Positions 8,504 to 18,844 of a stretch of 64,000 nucleotides of DNA are shown piece by piece (positions within the stretch are counted from its first letter, which is position 1; each line of letters opens with the position of its first letter). Below the pieces are notes generated by a model that saw only the letters and a program-made list of their open reading frames with translations, did not search any database and was not told the origin of the DNA. A program made the translations under genes and the position numbers. This DNA is from Mycobacterium sp. Z3061 (GTDB taxonomy: Bacteria; Actinomycetota; Actinomycetes; Mycobacteriales; Mycobacteriaceae), in NCBI RefSeq assembly GCF_031583025.1, contig NZ_CP134062.1:1364001-1428000 (forward strand), written 5' to 3'.

Positions 8504-10269
8504 ACTTCGACGTCCTGTGCCCACCGTGGTGGGCGGACGTCGGGCCTGCGCGCGGAGGCCAACGTCGTCGTCCGCTCACCGTTGATGGCTGTCAGCGGGG
8601 GCGGCTGGCCCTTGCGCAGCGTCGCGATCAGCTCCCGGTAGGGGCCGATGAGATAGACGGTGTCGCCGGCCTTGAGCCGGGCATCGCGCCGTGGGCGCAG
8701 TCGTATCGGACCCTCCGGACGGATGATCGCGATGACGCGGGTCTGGGTGGACAGCTCGAGCATCAAAAGTCCGTCCAACTCGCTGCCGGCCGCCACCAGC
8801 ATCGCGCCGACCATGAAGGAGCGCTGACCGACCCAGAACGTGCCCAGCACCTGCAGGCCCATCGCCGCCCCGATGAACCACGGAGCCGCCAGGTCGACGA
8901 TCGACCGCACGTTCTCGAAGCCGAATCGCCGGTTGATCGCGGTGCCCAGCGCGCGCCCCTGCACACGCATCACGATCGGCACCTTGGTGTCGGAACCCAG
9001 GATCTCGAGCAGCACAATCCCGGTCTCGATGTTCTCCATGTCGTCCTTGGTCACCACCGCCACTCCCCGGGCGTGATCGACCCGCGCCGACTCCAGCGTC
9101 TGGCGCATCGTCGAATCACCGAAGATCACCGGCACGTCCAACTCGGCCACCGTCTGCAGGAACGGGTTGTTCTCGTTCTGCTCCACCACCAGGACGTCGT
9201 AACCCGCGGCGGTCAGATCGGTGACCACACGGACACCGATCGAACCGAGTCCGATTACAACGACGTGGCCGCGCATGTGCCTGGCCCGCAGCCGTCCGGT
9301 GGTGTTCACGAAACGCCGCGACAGCAGCAGGTCCGCGAGAAACGCGGTGAGGACCGCGGTGATGATCACGCCGCCGAACATCAGGCCCACGGCGAACAGT
9401 CTCAGGAAAGGGGACTGGTAGGCAAAACTGAAATCGCCGTAGCCCACGGTAGTGATGGTCTCCGAGGCGAAGTAGAGGGCGTCGAGCCAGGAAAGTTCCG
9501 GGTTGTGATGACCGAGGCGCACCACGACCGTCGAGCCGAGCGTCAGCAGCAGGGTGAACACCAGCGAGGGGTACACCATCGGGTTGAGGTCGTCGAGCAT
9601 GGCGCGCACCGCATCGATCGCGCGGCGCATCCGGGAGTGGCGTGAGCGCGTCGCGTCCGCCGACGGCACGGTGATGCCGCGGGCCTCCAACTCGTCTTTG
9701 ACGCCGATCATCGAGGTCCAGTCGCCGGTGTAGACCTGCTGATCCCGCCCCGGGCATGGCACCACCTCGCCGGGCACGGGCGAGTTCTTGCCGTGCACCA
9801 CCGCCACCGGTGCCAGGTCGGCGTATATTTCGCGCAGTGTTCCGTCATGCGGCGCCTCGGATCCCCAGACCACGAAATCGATACCGGCGGCGGCGAATTG
9901 GTGGGTGTTGCGGGACAGAACCGCCTCGACGATGGAGGGTGTCGCAAGGTCTGCGAGGTCCAGGATGGCGCCGGGGCCGTTGACTCCGGCCACCCCTCTG
10001 CGCAGCACCTCGTTGGCCAACCGCGCCACCACGCGCACATTCGGGCTGAATTCCCGTGCCAGTAATGCGATTTCGAGGTTCACCGCATCATTGGGCCCGG
10101 CGCAGACGACGGCGCGGGCGCGATGCACGCCCGCGGCCCGCAGATCGGCGGCGGTGTTGATCTTGATGATCCGCGCGCCGGCGCCCCTGAGTTCCTCGGC
10201 GATCGTCTTCGACAGCGGGTCGTCACCGCTGACGATGATCTCACGATGAAACTGAAAAACCTCACCCAT
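8500..10269 (-). CDS. Potassium channel protein with two RCK (TrkA-N/C) modules
   Basis: About 589 residues. The N-terminal part is a Rossmann-type RCK domain ([18 protein letters not shown]), followed by a two-helix pore with the K+ selectivity filter TVGYGDF (about residue 285), then a second RCK domain ([18 protein letters not shown]) and a C-terminal TrkA-C-like domain ending [14 protein letters not shown]. This order fits a ligand-gated potassium channel of the inner membrane. The start ATG 10269 has AGGA six bases upstream; ATG 10275 and a longer frame to 10365 are alternatives. Its stop overlaps the last bases of glnA on the other strand. Confidence 0.88.
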   Translation of the reverse strand: MGEVFQFHREIIVSGDDPLSKTIAEELRGAGARIIKINTAADLRAAGVHRARAVVCAGPNDAVNLEIALLAREFSPNVRVVARLANEVLRRGVAGVNGPGAILDLADLATPSIVEAVLSRNTHQFAAAGIDFVVWGSEAPHDGTLREIYADLAPVAVVHGKNSPVPGEVVPCPGRDQQVYTGDWTSMIGVKDELEARGITVPSADATRSRHSRMRRAIDAVRAMLDDLNPMVYPSLVFTLLLTLGSTVVVRLGHHNPELSWLDALYFASETITTVGYGDFSFAYQSPFLRLFAVGLMFGGVIITAVLTAFLADLLLSRRFVNTTGRLRARHMRGHVVVIGLGSIGVRVVTDLTAAGYDVLVVEQNENNPFLQTVAELDVPVIFGDSTMRQTLESARVDHARGVAVVTKDDMENIETGIVLLEILGSDTKVPIVMRVQGRALGTAINRRFGFENVRSIVDLAAPWFIGAAMGLQVLGTFWVGQRSFMVGAMLVAAGSELDGLLMLELSTQTRVIAIIRPEGPIRLRPRRDARLKAGDTVYLIGPYRELIATLRKGQPPPLTAINGERTTTLASARRPDVRPPRWAQDVEV

Positions 10270-10502
10270 GCCCATTCCTATGCAGTCCCTATGACTATCG
10301 GTCACGGGATCAATAAGTGCCACCGGAAGCGGACGTCCTGTTTCGCGAATAACTCTGGCGCGCAAGCACAGTCGCGAAAGTGCAACGAGATCGACTTGAG
10401 CCGGTCACGCACCCGCAATGTTCGCGGTGACAATAACCCGGGGCTCCAGCGGATCAGGTGAGTCCGGGATTTAATCGCCGCCTGCCGTGGTTACACCACA
10501 AC

Positions 10503-11429
10503 ATGACCATTCGACTCGGACTGCAGATTCCCAACTTCTCCTACGGCACCCCGGTCGCCGAACTCTTTCCCGCCGTGAAAGCCCAGGCCCAGGAGGCCGA
10601 GAGCGCCGGATTCGACACCGTGCTACTGATGGATCACTTCTACCAATTGCCCGGACTGGGCGAGCCCGACGAACCCATGCTGGAGGCCTATACCGCACTG
10701 GGCGCCCTGGCCACCGCCACCGAGCGCGTCCAGTTGTCGACGCTGGTGACCGGCAACACCTACCGCAATCCCACGTTGCTCGCCAAAGAGGTCACGACGC
10801 TGGACGTGGTGAGCGCCGGCCGCGCCATCCTGGGCATCGGGGCCGGCTGGTTCGAGCTGGAACACCGGCAGCTGGGCTTCGACTTCGACACCTTCACCGA
10901 GCGATTCGAGAAGCTCGAAGAGGCGTTGCAGATCATCCTCCCCATGTTCCACGGCGAACGGCCCAGCTTCTCGGGTAAGTGGTACCGCACGGAGAACGCG
11001 GTCAACGAGCCCCGCTACCGCGACCACATCCCGGTCATGCTCGGGGGCAGCGGCGAGAAGAAGACCTTCCGGCTGGCCGCCCGGTACGCCGACCACCTCA
11101 ACATCATCGCCGACATCGACGACCTGCCGGCCAAGCTGGATGTGTTGCGCCGGCGCTGCGCCGAAATCGACCGCGACCCCGCCACATTGGAGACCAGCTG
11201 TCTATTGACGGTGGTGCTCGACGGCTACGGCGCGTCGAGCGACATCGGCGAGGCGCGTGGTGGGCGGGCCGTCACCGGGACGGTCGAGCAGGTGGCCGAC
11301 GAGATCAAGCGCCGGGTGCTCGACGCCGGCATCGACGGTGTGATCGTCAATCTGCCGACCCACCGGTACACCCCCGGGGTCATCACGGCGGTGGGCGAGG
11401 CGCTCGGGCAGCTGGTTGACGCCGGCTGA
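10503..11429 (+). CDS. LLM-class F420-dependent oxidoreductase
   Basis: A 308-residue luciferase-like TIM barrel of the mycobacterial F420-dependent family (MTIRLGLQIPNFSYG, AESAGFDTVLLMDHFYQLP, VTTLDVVSAGRAILGIGAGWFELEH, IPVMLGGSGEKKTFRLAARYADHLN). ATG 10503 starts the conserved barrel; a GTG at 10458 would add 15 unconserved residues. Members use reduced F420 for hydride transfer to varied substrates, and the substrate here cannot be inferred. It converges on whiB3. Confidence 0.88.
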   Translation: MTIRLGLQIPNFSYGTPVAELFPAVKAQAQEAESAGFDTVLLMDHFYQLPGLGEPDEPMLEAYTALGALATATERVQLSTLVTGNTYRNPTLLAKEVTTLDVVSAGRAILGIGAGWFELEHRQLGFDFDTFTERFEKLEEALQIILPMFHGERPSFSGKWYRTENAVNEPRYRDHIPVMLGGSGEKKTFRLAARYADHLNIIADIDDLPAKLDVLRRRCAEIDRDPATLETSCLLTVVLDGYGASSDIGEARGGRAVTGTVEQVADEIKRRVLDAGIDGVIVNLPTHRYTPGVITAVGEALGQLVDAG

Positions 11430-11512
11430 GTCGTGCGGAAGTAGCTGGATCAGGGGCACCGACAGAACACAGGCCCGGGGTACTCCACCCGGGCCTGCGT
11501 CGTCTCGAGTAA

Positions 11513-11821
11513 TCAGGCCGAGCGGCGGATTCCGCGGTTGCGTCCGAGGGAGCCCTTGAGCAGCATGTCGCGCTCGGACTCCGAAAGGCCACCCCACACC
11601 CCGTACGGCTCGCCGACATCCAGCGCGTGGGTCCGGCACTCATCGATCACCGGGCAACGTCGGCACATCTCCTTGGCCCGCTGTTCGCGCTGCATCCGCG
11701 CACGGCCACGCTCTCCATCGGGATGGAAGAACATCGACGAGTCGACACCGCGGCACAACCCCTGCAACTGCCAGTTCCAGATGTCGGCGTTGGGTCCAGG
11801 TAGCTGTTCCGGCTGTGGCAT
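11513..11821 (-). CDS. whiB3: Redox-sensing transcription factor WhiB3
   Basis: A 102-residue WhiB protein almost identical to M. tuberculosis WhiB3 (MPQPEQLPGPNADIWNWQLQ start, same length). The four Fe-S cysteines are present (LCRG, then CRRCPVIDEC), followed by the GVWGG turn and a basic DNA-binding tail (RNRGIRR). WhiB3 carries a 4Fe-4S cluster sensitive to O2 and NO, works with the primary sigma factor and controls lipid synthesis and redox balance. ATG 11821 has GAGAGGGA upstream; an in-frame extension to 11848 is not needed. The gene is followed by the convergent LLM oxidoreductase, whereas M. tuberculosis has groEL1 beyond whiB3. Confidence 0.95.
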   Translation of the reverse strand: MPQPEQLPGPNADIWNWQLQGLCRGVDSSMFFHPDGERGRARMQREQRAKEMCRRCPVIDECRTHALDVGEPYGVWGGLSESERDMLLKGSLGRNRGIRRSA

Positions 11822-11930
11822 TGCTGATTCCCTCTCTGCACGGCACACCTGAGTGGGCAGGCTCGCGAACGAGGCGAGTTGTGCAACTGAATGGCAGTGG
11901 CGTCACCGATGACTACACCGAACACGGTAG

Positions 11931-11960
11931 ACGCTAGGTGGGCTATCGAAATTCAGTCAA
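11931..11960 (-). promoter_or_regulatory. Probable whiB3 promoter
   Basis: On the minus strand, TTGACT (11960-11955) lies 18 bases before TAGCGT (11936-11931). These match mycobacterial -35 and -10 elements and would give a 5' leader of about 100 bases before the whiB3 ribosome site. Confidence 0.5.
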
Positions 11961-12757
11961 TAGGCGCACGGTGTGGCGAAATACGTGCGTGTTGTTTGAG
12001 AATTAACTCCGCGTTCATCTGTGACGCTATTGCCGAAGGCTAGATGTGCTAACCGGATCGCCATGCTCTGCCAAACTCCCAGTTCAGAGGGGTGATGTGA
12101 GCTACCTGTAATTGGCGTCAAAGCCACTGTGGGTAATATTTCGGTAACACACAGCGCACAAACTTTTTACCAACGGCGCGCAGATATCACGGTGATTGAA
12201 ACCCGCCTCCGGGTGTGAGTTCGTGAGGAGTCCCAAGACCGGTCCGGGCGCATCCGCCGACGGCTCGGCCGGTCGCGGCCGCCGCCCGACCCGGCTCCGT
12301 GTTGCGTGCCGGAGTCGCAGTTTGCTCTCACCTTCACCGGCGCCGTCCCGTTGGTGTGAGAATTCGAATACGTATTTCGGGGGCGTGCCGCCAACGCTAC
12401 TGCGCGGGAAGCGGGGAATTCTCGCGGTGTCGATGGCATCGACAATTGCGGTGAGTTGATTCAGTCGAATCCCTGTACAAAATCGAAGCTGGGACACCGG
12501 CTGTGCAACCACGGGCGCGGTGGCCACCGGCGACACTGCGTCAGGCCGGGTTTGACGCTGATCGAGACGGCGCGCCCAGTTGTTCGAGGGATGCGGGCAT
12601 CGATCCGATCGCACCGAAATCACGGCGGCTGAGCGTTGCCGAATGTGCCAATTTCAATTTCTGTCCGCGGCGCAGCTCAGGAGATTCACCCGTAGCGTGC
12701 AGTAATCTTTCGGCAAGATTTGTCGAAGCATCGGCCGGTGGGGGCGAAACGATCACT
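11961..12757. other. Long non-coding stretch between whiB3 and the Rv3415c homologue
   Basis: About 800 bases separate the whiB3 promoter from the next gene. Open frames here (for example 12102-12623 on the minus strand, and the upstream extension of the gene at 12758) have no family resemblance and look like chance frames in GC-rich DNA. The part from about 11990 to 12190 is clearly richer in A and T than the genes around it, with GGGTAATATTTCGGTAAC near 12131. That composition suggests a regulatory region or a short RNA. No further feature is recognised. Confidence 0.4.
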
Positions 12758-13597
12758 GTGAGCGAGGGTGCGGACGTTGCTGCTCTCGACAAGGCACTCG
12801 AAGATGCCGCGTTCGGTGGCCGCTCTGCAGACTGGCCGTTGCCGACGGCGACGACACCGCGGCAGCTGTGGCTACGAGCCGTCGCCGCCGGGGGACAGGG
12901 CCGCTACGCCAGCGCCTACGCCGACCTGGCCACGCTGCGCCGGCGGGTCGGTGCCGGACCGCTGGCATCGGTGGCACACAGCACCCACGGATCTTTTCTG
13001 CGCCAGCTGGGTTGGCACACTCTGGCGCGCGGCTGGGACGGGCGGGCTGTCGCGCTGGCGGGCGACGACCCGGAGGCCCGGGCCGACGCGCTGATCGGGC
13101 TGGCCGCCGACTCGCTCGGCGTCGGTCGTTTTGCTGCGGCGGCGACGCTGCTGACCCGCGCGGACGCCGCGCTGGACGGGGCCCTGTTGGCGGCGCCGAC
13201 GGCGGACCGGCTCGCGGTGCGCCGGGGCTGGGTCGGCGCCGAGCTGGCGATGGCCTCCGGCGACGGCTCGACCGCGGTGCGCCGCGCGGAAGAGGCGGTC
13301 GAAAAGGCGCGCGACATGGCCGGCGGATCGGCGCGGCACCGCGTCAAGAGCGATGTGGTGCTGGCCGCCGCCCTGTGCAGCGCAGGGGCCGTCGAGCGGG
13401 CCCGAGCCGTCGCGCAAGCGGCATTCGAGACCGCCGCGCCGTTGCGGCTCATCCCGCTGCGCTGGGCCCTCGCTTGCTTGCTGATCGATACCGGAAGCGT
13501 CACGGTTGAAGCACAGGGGCTGCCCGAACTCGTTGAAATCCGGGATATTTGCGCAGGTGAGGTACAACGCGCCGGTGGGACCTGGCGCACCGCCTGA
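12758..13597 (+). CDS. Conserved hypothetical protein, Rv3415c homologue
   Basis: A 279-residue alpha-helical protein matching Rv3415c in position and length (275 residues in M. tuberculosis). Repeated helical pairs (LWLRAVAAGGQGRYASAYADLATL, ARADALIGLAADSLGVGRFAAAATLL, AVRRAEEAVEKARDMA) suggest a TPR-like fold. GTG 12758 is chosen because the N-terminus VSEGADVAALDKALEDAAFGG fits the known length; the frame is open further upstream but the extra sequence does not look coded. It precedes sigD on the same strand by 56 bases, so a role near the SigD circuit is possible but unproven. Confidence 0.75.
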   Translation: MSEGADVAALDKALEDAAFGGRSADWPLPTATTPRQLWLRAVAAGGQGRYASAYADLATLRRRVGAGPLASVAHSTHGSFLRQLGWHTLARGWDGRAVALAGDDPEARADALIGLAADSLGVGRFAAAATLLTRADAALDGALLAAPTADRLAVRRGWVGAELAMASGDGSTAVRRAEEAVEKARDMAGGSARHRVKSDVVLAAALCSAGAVERARAVAQAAFETAAPLRLIPLRWALACLLIDTGSVTVEAQGLPELVEIRDICAGEVQRAGGTWRTA

Positions 13598-13653
13598 GAT
13601 CCTGTCCGCCCGTTATTGTCGCTCAGCGAGTTAGCCCGGGATGAGTCCCGTCC

Positions 13654-14253
13654 GTGACTTTGGAGAAACCACCGTCGATGACAATGCAGGGAGAACGTCT
13701 CGACGCTGTGGTCGTGGAGGCCGCCGCAGGGGACCGGAACGCGCTTCGGGAGGTGCTGGAGACCATCCGTCCGATCGTCGTCCGATACTGCCGAGCGCGA
13801 GTCGGCACCGTCGAACGGGGCGGACTGTCCGCAGATGACGTGGCCCAGGAGGTGTGCTTGGCGACAATAACGGCGTTGCCGCGCTACCGGGACCGTGGGC
13901 GCCCTTTCCTGGCCTTTCTGTACGGCATCGCGGCACACAAAGTGGCGGACGCCCATCGTGCCGCCGGCCGCGACCTGGCTTACCCGGCCGAAGAGGTGCC
14001 GGAGCGCCGGTCATCGGACGCGGGGCCGGAGCAGCGGGCCATCGAGGCTGACTCGGTGACCCGGATGAACGAATTGCTGGAGATCTTGCCGGCCAAGCAA
14101 CGCGAGATCCTGATCCTGCGCGTGGTGGTGGGTCTGAGCGCCGAGGAGACCGCTGCGGCTGTGGGCAGCACGACGGGTGCGGTTCGGGTGGCCCAGCATC
14201 GCGCACTTCAACGGTTGAGAGACGAGATCGTCGCGGCAGGTGAATATGCGTAG
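13654..14253 (+). CDS. sigD: ECF RNA polymerase sigma factor SigD
   Basis: A 199-residue sigma factor nearly identical to M. tuberculosis SigD. Region 2 is ETIRPIVVRYCRARVGTVER with DDVAQEVCLATITALPRYRDRGRPFLAFLYGIAAHKVADAHRA; region 4 is ILPAKQREILILRVVVGLSAEETAAAVGSTTGAVRVAQHRAL (both cited as landmarks in pieces: DDVAQEVCLATI, KQREILILRVVVGLS). Start GTG 13654 corresponds to the VTLE of the M. tuberculosis protein; ATG 13678 (MTMQGERLDAVV) is an alternative. The gene overlaps rsdA by 14 bases, so sigma and anti-sigma are made together. In M. tuberculosis SigD is linked to stationary-phase and stringent-response control. Confidence 0.95.
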   Translation: MTLEKPPSMTMQGERLDAVVVEAAAGDRNALREVLETIRPIVVRYCRARVGTVERGGLSADDVAQEVCLATITALPRYRDRGRPFLAFLYGIAAHKVADAHRAAGRDLAYPAEEVPERRSSDAGPEQRAIEADSVTRMNELLEILPAKQREILILRVVVGLSAEETAAAVGSTTGAVRVAQHRALQRLRDEIVAAGEYA

Positions 14254-15301
14254 TTCTGATTTCGGTAATGATCGGCCGGCCCTGGACGAGGTGGCCCGCA
14301 CCGACCTGCTGCTCGACGCGCTGGCAGCACGCACCGAGGGCGTGTTCGGCGACCCCGTCGGGTTCGAAGACGAGGCGCTGACGGCGCTGCTGGGCGAGTG
14401 GCGCGACGACCTGCGCTGGCCACCGGCGAGTGCGCTGGTGTCGCAGGACGAAGCCGAGGATGCGCTGCGCGACGGGATGATGGACAACAACCGCGGCCGG
14501 CGCGGCCTGGCCGCGGTCGGCTCGGTGGCCGCGACCCTGCTGATGCTCAGCGGCTTCGGTGCGGTAGTGGGCGACGCCCGGCCAGGCGACCTGTTGTACG
14601 GCCTGCACGCCATGATGTTCAACGAACCGAGGGTCAGCGACGACCAGATCATGTTGTCCGCGAAGGCCGATCTGGCCAAGGTGGAGCAGATGATCGCCCA
14701 GGGCAAATGGGACCAGGCGCAGACCCAGCTGGCCGAGGTCAGCAGCACGCTGCAGGCCGTCAACGACGGTGGCCGCCGGCAGGGCCTGCTCGACGAGGTG
14801 AACCAGCTCAACACCAAGGTGGAAAAGCGCGATCCCAATGCCATGACGCGGCCCGCCTCGCCACCCACCACCGAGTTGGCGGTCCCCAGTGCCCCGGCGA
14901 ACTCGCGGACTCCGCAGCCGCTGGCGCCCGCCACCGAACCTTCACCTCCGGTGGCGGTCGACGCGTCGACATCCCCGGAGACACCCGAACCGGTCGATTC
15001 CACCACCCCGACACCGGCTCCCACGACCACGCCACCGGCGTCCACCACCACGGTGCCCAGCACGTCCCCGACACCGTCGACCACCAAGCCCAAGGCGTCC
15101 ACCACCACGCCGACCACGCAACCCGGAACCACCACGCCGACCACCACGGCCAAGCCCAAGTCGAGTACGTCCGCGTCGCCCAACTCACCGGCCGCGGGAC
15201 CGGGTTCGCCGGCGCCGTCGACACCGTCGGGGGAATTGTGGGACACGACATCCGGGCCGGCTACGCCGAGAACATCGCTCCCGACCAGCACCCGGCCTTA
15301 A
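14240..15301 (+). CDS. rsdA: Anti-sigma-D factor RsdA
   Basis: A 353-residue membrane-anchored anti-sigma factor, homologue of Rv3413c. The N-terminal cytoplasmic part (about 1-85) holds the SigD-binding segment (ALDEVARTDLLLDAL, LGEWRDDLRWPPASALVSQDEA). One membrane helix follows at about residues 93-115 (GLAAVGSVAATLLMLSGFGA), then a conserved extracellular helical part and a long Thr/Pro/Ser-rich disordered tail (about 215-353), longer than in M. tuberculosis (about 299 residues in total). GTG 14240 or ATG 14246 could be the start. Known control is ClpP-dependent degradation of the N-terminal part, which releases SigD. Confidence 0.9.
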   Translation: MNMRSSDFGNDRPALDEVARTDLLLDALAARTEGVFGDPVGFEDEALTALLGEWRDDLRWPPASALVSQDEAEDALRDGMMDNNRGRRGLAAVGSVAATLLMLSGFGAVVGDARPGDLLYGLHAMMFNEPRVSDDQIMLSAKADLAKVEQMIAQGKWDQAQTQLAEVSSTLQAVNDGGRRQGLLDEVNQLNTKVEKRDPNAMTRPASPPTTELAVPSAPANSRTPQPLAPATEPSPPVAVDASTSPETPEPVDSTTPTPAPTTTPPASTTTVPSTSPTPSTTKPKASTTTPTTQPGTTTPTTTAKPKSSTSASPNSPAAGPGSPAPSTPSGELWDTTSGPATPRTSLPTSTRP

Positions 15302-15329
15302 ATCAGGCCCCTAAATTAGAGATCGCGCC

Positions 15330-15749
15330 TCAGAGGTGGCGACGGAACCCGTCCGCGTCTGACGTCGCTTCGTTCAGCGAGGCGTCGGCATACCCGCGGC
15401 AGTAATCCCACGTGACGTAGGCGTCCGGCTCGGGGTCGTAGGCCGGCTCGTGCGGACGTACGGTGCCGTCGATGAGCAGCTGCAGCAGGTTCGCCCGCAG
15501 CATGTCCCAGTCGTGGTAGTGATCCTGCTGGCACTCATCACAACAGACCACCAGGCCGCGGATCCCGCGGTGTGCCAGCAACGCCTCGTAGACCGCCAGG
15601 TCGGCCAGGTCCGCTTCGACGGCCATCCGTTCCTGCTGATCCAGCGGCTGTCCGGGCTCGACGGCCTCCAGAGCCGCCGACGGGTCCATGGGGTCGTCGG
15701 CGAAGGGATCGGGCGGCAAACCCGGCGGGAGGTGGTCACGCACCCCCAT
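15330..15749 (-). CDS. DUF5319 protein, Rv3412 homologue
   Basis: A 139-residue conserved actinobacterial protein (MGVRDHLPPGLPPDPFADDP). It contains a CCDECQQDHYHDWDML motif whose Cys and His residues could bind a metal, followed by an acidic C-terminal half. It faces the rsdA gene (convergent, 28-base gap) and is divergent from guaB2 with the 33-bp hairpin repeats between. The conserved position between rsdA and guaB2 matches M. tuberculosis. Function unknown. Confidence 0.88.
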   Translation of the reverse strand: MGVRDHLPPGLPPDPFADDPMDPSAALEAVEPGQPLDQQERMAVEADLADLAVYEALLAHRGIRGLVVCCDECQQDHYHDWDMLRANLLQLLIDGTVRPHEPAYDPEPDAYVTWDYCRGYADASLNEATSDADGFRRHL

Positions 15750-15774
15750 AGCCTACGCAGCCCGGCAGCGATAA

Positions 15775-17589
<1,815 letters not shown>

Positions 17590-17597
17590 CGGTGACC

Positions 17598-18725
17598 ATG
17601 GTTGAGATCGGCATGGGCCGCAGCGCCCGTCGTACCTATGAACTCAGCGAGATCAACATCGTGCCGTCGCGGCGCACCCGCTCGTCGCAGGATGTGTCGA
17701 CGGCGTGGCAGCTGGACGCTTACCGGTTCGAGATCCCACTACTGGCGCACCCGACCGACGCCCTGGTGTCCCCGGAGTTCGCCATCGAGTTCGGCCGGCT
17801 GGGCGGGCTGGCGGTGCTCAACGGGGAAGGGCTGATCGGCCGGCACGCCGACGTGCAGGGCAAGATCACCCAGCTGATCGAAGCCGCGACCAAGGAGCCC
17901 GAACCCTCGGCGGCCATCCGGCTGCTGCAGGAGTTGCACGCGGCCCCCCTGAACCCTGACCTGCTCGGCGCGGCGGTCGCCCGCATCCGCGAGGCGGGCG
18001 TCACCACCGCGGTACGGCTCAGCCCGCAGAACGCCCAGGCGCTCACCCCGGTGCTGTTGCAGGCGGGCGTGGACCTGCTGGTCATTCAGGGCACCATCGT
18101 CTCGGCCGAGCGGGTTGCCAGTGACGGCGAGCCGCTGAACCTCAAGACCTTCATCTCCGAACTGGACATCCCCGTCGTCGCCGGCGGCGTGCAGGACCAC
18201 CGCACCGCGCTGCACCTGATGCGCACCGGCGCGGCCGGCGTCATCGTCGGCTACGGCTCCACCCGAGGGGTGACCACCACCGACGAGGTGTTGGGCATCA
18301 GCGTGGCGATGGCCACGGCGATCGCCGACGCCGCCGCCGCCCGGCGCGAATACCTCGACGAAACCGGCGGCCGCTACGTGCACGTGCTGGCCGACGGCGA
18401 CATCCACACCTCCGGCGAACTGGCCAAGGCCATCGCGTGTGGCGCCGACGCGGTGATGCTGGGCACGCCGCTGGCCGAATCGGCCGAGGCACTGGGCGAG
18501 GGCTGGTTCTGGCCGTCGGCCGCCGCGCACCCGTCGTTGCCCCGCGGAGCACTGCTGCAGATCGCCGTCGGCGAGCGCCCGCCGCTGCAGCGGGTTCTCA
18601 ACGGCCCGTCCGATGACCCGTTCGGCACCCTGAACCTGGTCGGCGGTCTGCGCCGGGCGATGGCCAAGGCCGGGTACTGCGACCTCAAAGAGTTCCAGAA
18701 GGTCGGTCTGACGGTCGCCAGCTAG
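17598..18725 (+). CDS. guaB3: GuaB3 family IMP dehydrogenase-related protein
   Basis: A 375-residue IMPDH-related protein, the same length as M. tuberculosis GuaB3, lying 8 bases after guaB2 and so co-transcribed. It lacks the CBS domains. The position of the IMPDH catalytic Cys loop is replaced (AAGVIVGYGSTRGVTTTDEV), which fits older reports that this group has no standard IMPDH activity; actinobacterial GuaB3 may act in the GMP reductase direction. ATG 17598 (MVEIGMGRSARRTYEL) fits the conserved start; GTG 17592 would add two residues. Confidence 0.93.
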   Translation: MVEIGMGRSARRTYELSEINIVPSRRTRSSQDVSTAWQLDAYRFEIPLLAHPTDALVSPEFAIEFGRLGGLAVLNGEGLIGRHADVQGKITQLIEAATKEPEPSAAIRLLQELHAAPLNPDLLGAAVARIREAGVTTAVRLSPQNAQALTPVLLQAGVDLLVIQGTIVSAERVASDGEPLNLKTFISELDIPVVAGGVQDHRTALHLMRTGAAGVIVGYGSTRGVTTTDEVLGISVAMATAIADAAAARREYLDETGGRYVHVLADGDIHTSGELAKAIACGADAVMLGTPLAESAEALGEGWFWPSAAAHPSLPRGALLQIAVGERPPLQRVLNGPSDDPFGTLNLVGGLRRAMAKAGYCDLKEFQKVGLTVAS

Positions 18726-18740
18726 GGGCCGGTTCTGTCG

Positions 18741-18798
18741 CGAGCAGACATGAAATCGCACGATGCAGTGCCAAAACACGCGATTTCGCGTCTGCTCG
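18741..18798 (+). repeat. Long imperfect inverted repeat between guaB3 and choD, terminator-like
   Basis: CGAGCAGACATGAAATCGC (18741-18759) pairs with GCGATTTCGCGTCTGCTCG (18780-18798), 17 of 19 positions, with a 20-base loop. There is no U tract. It sits just after the guaB3 stop and just before the choD promoter, so it could end guaB transcription. A similar intergenic palindrome is, as I recall, dispersed in mycobacterial genomes. Confidence 0.6.
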
Positions 18799-18807
18799 GC
18801 AGACTGC

Positions 18808-18838
18808 TTGACGCCTCCGATGTAAAGCGGGTCATACT
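18808..18838 (+). promoter_or_regulatory. Probable choD promoter (leaderless)
   Basis: TTGACG (18808-18813), 19 bases, then CATACT (18833-18838), then six bases to the choD ATG. This would place the transcript start at or next to the start codon. Confidence 0.5.
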
Positions 18839-18844
18839 GCTCCG

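Noticed and set aside
12102..12623. 173-residue minus-strand ORF between whiB3 and the Rv3415c homologue
   Set aside because: No recognisable motif, biased Arg/Ser/Pro composition and no ribosome site.
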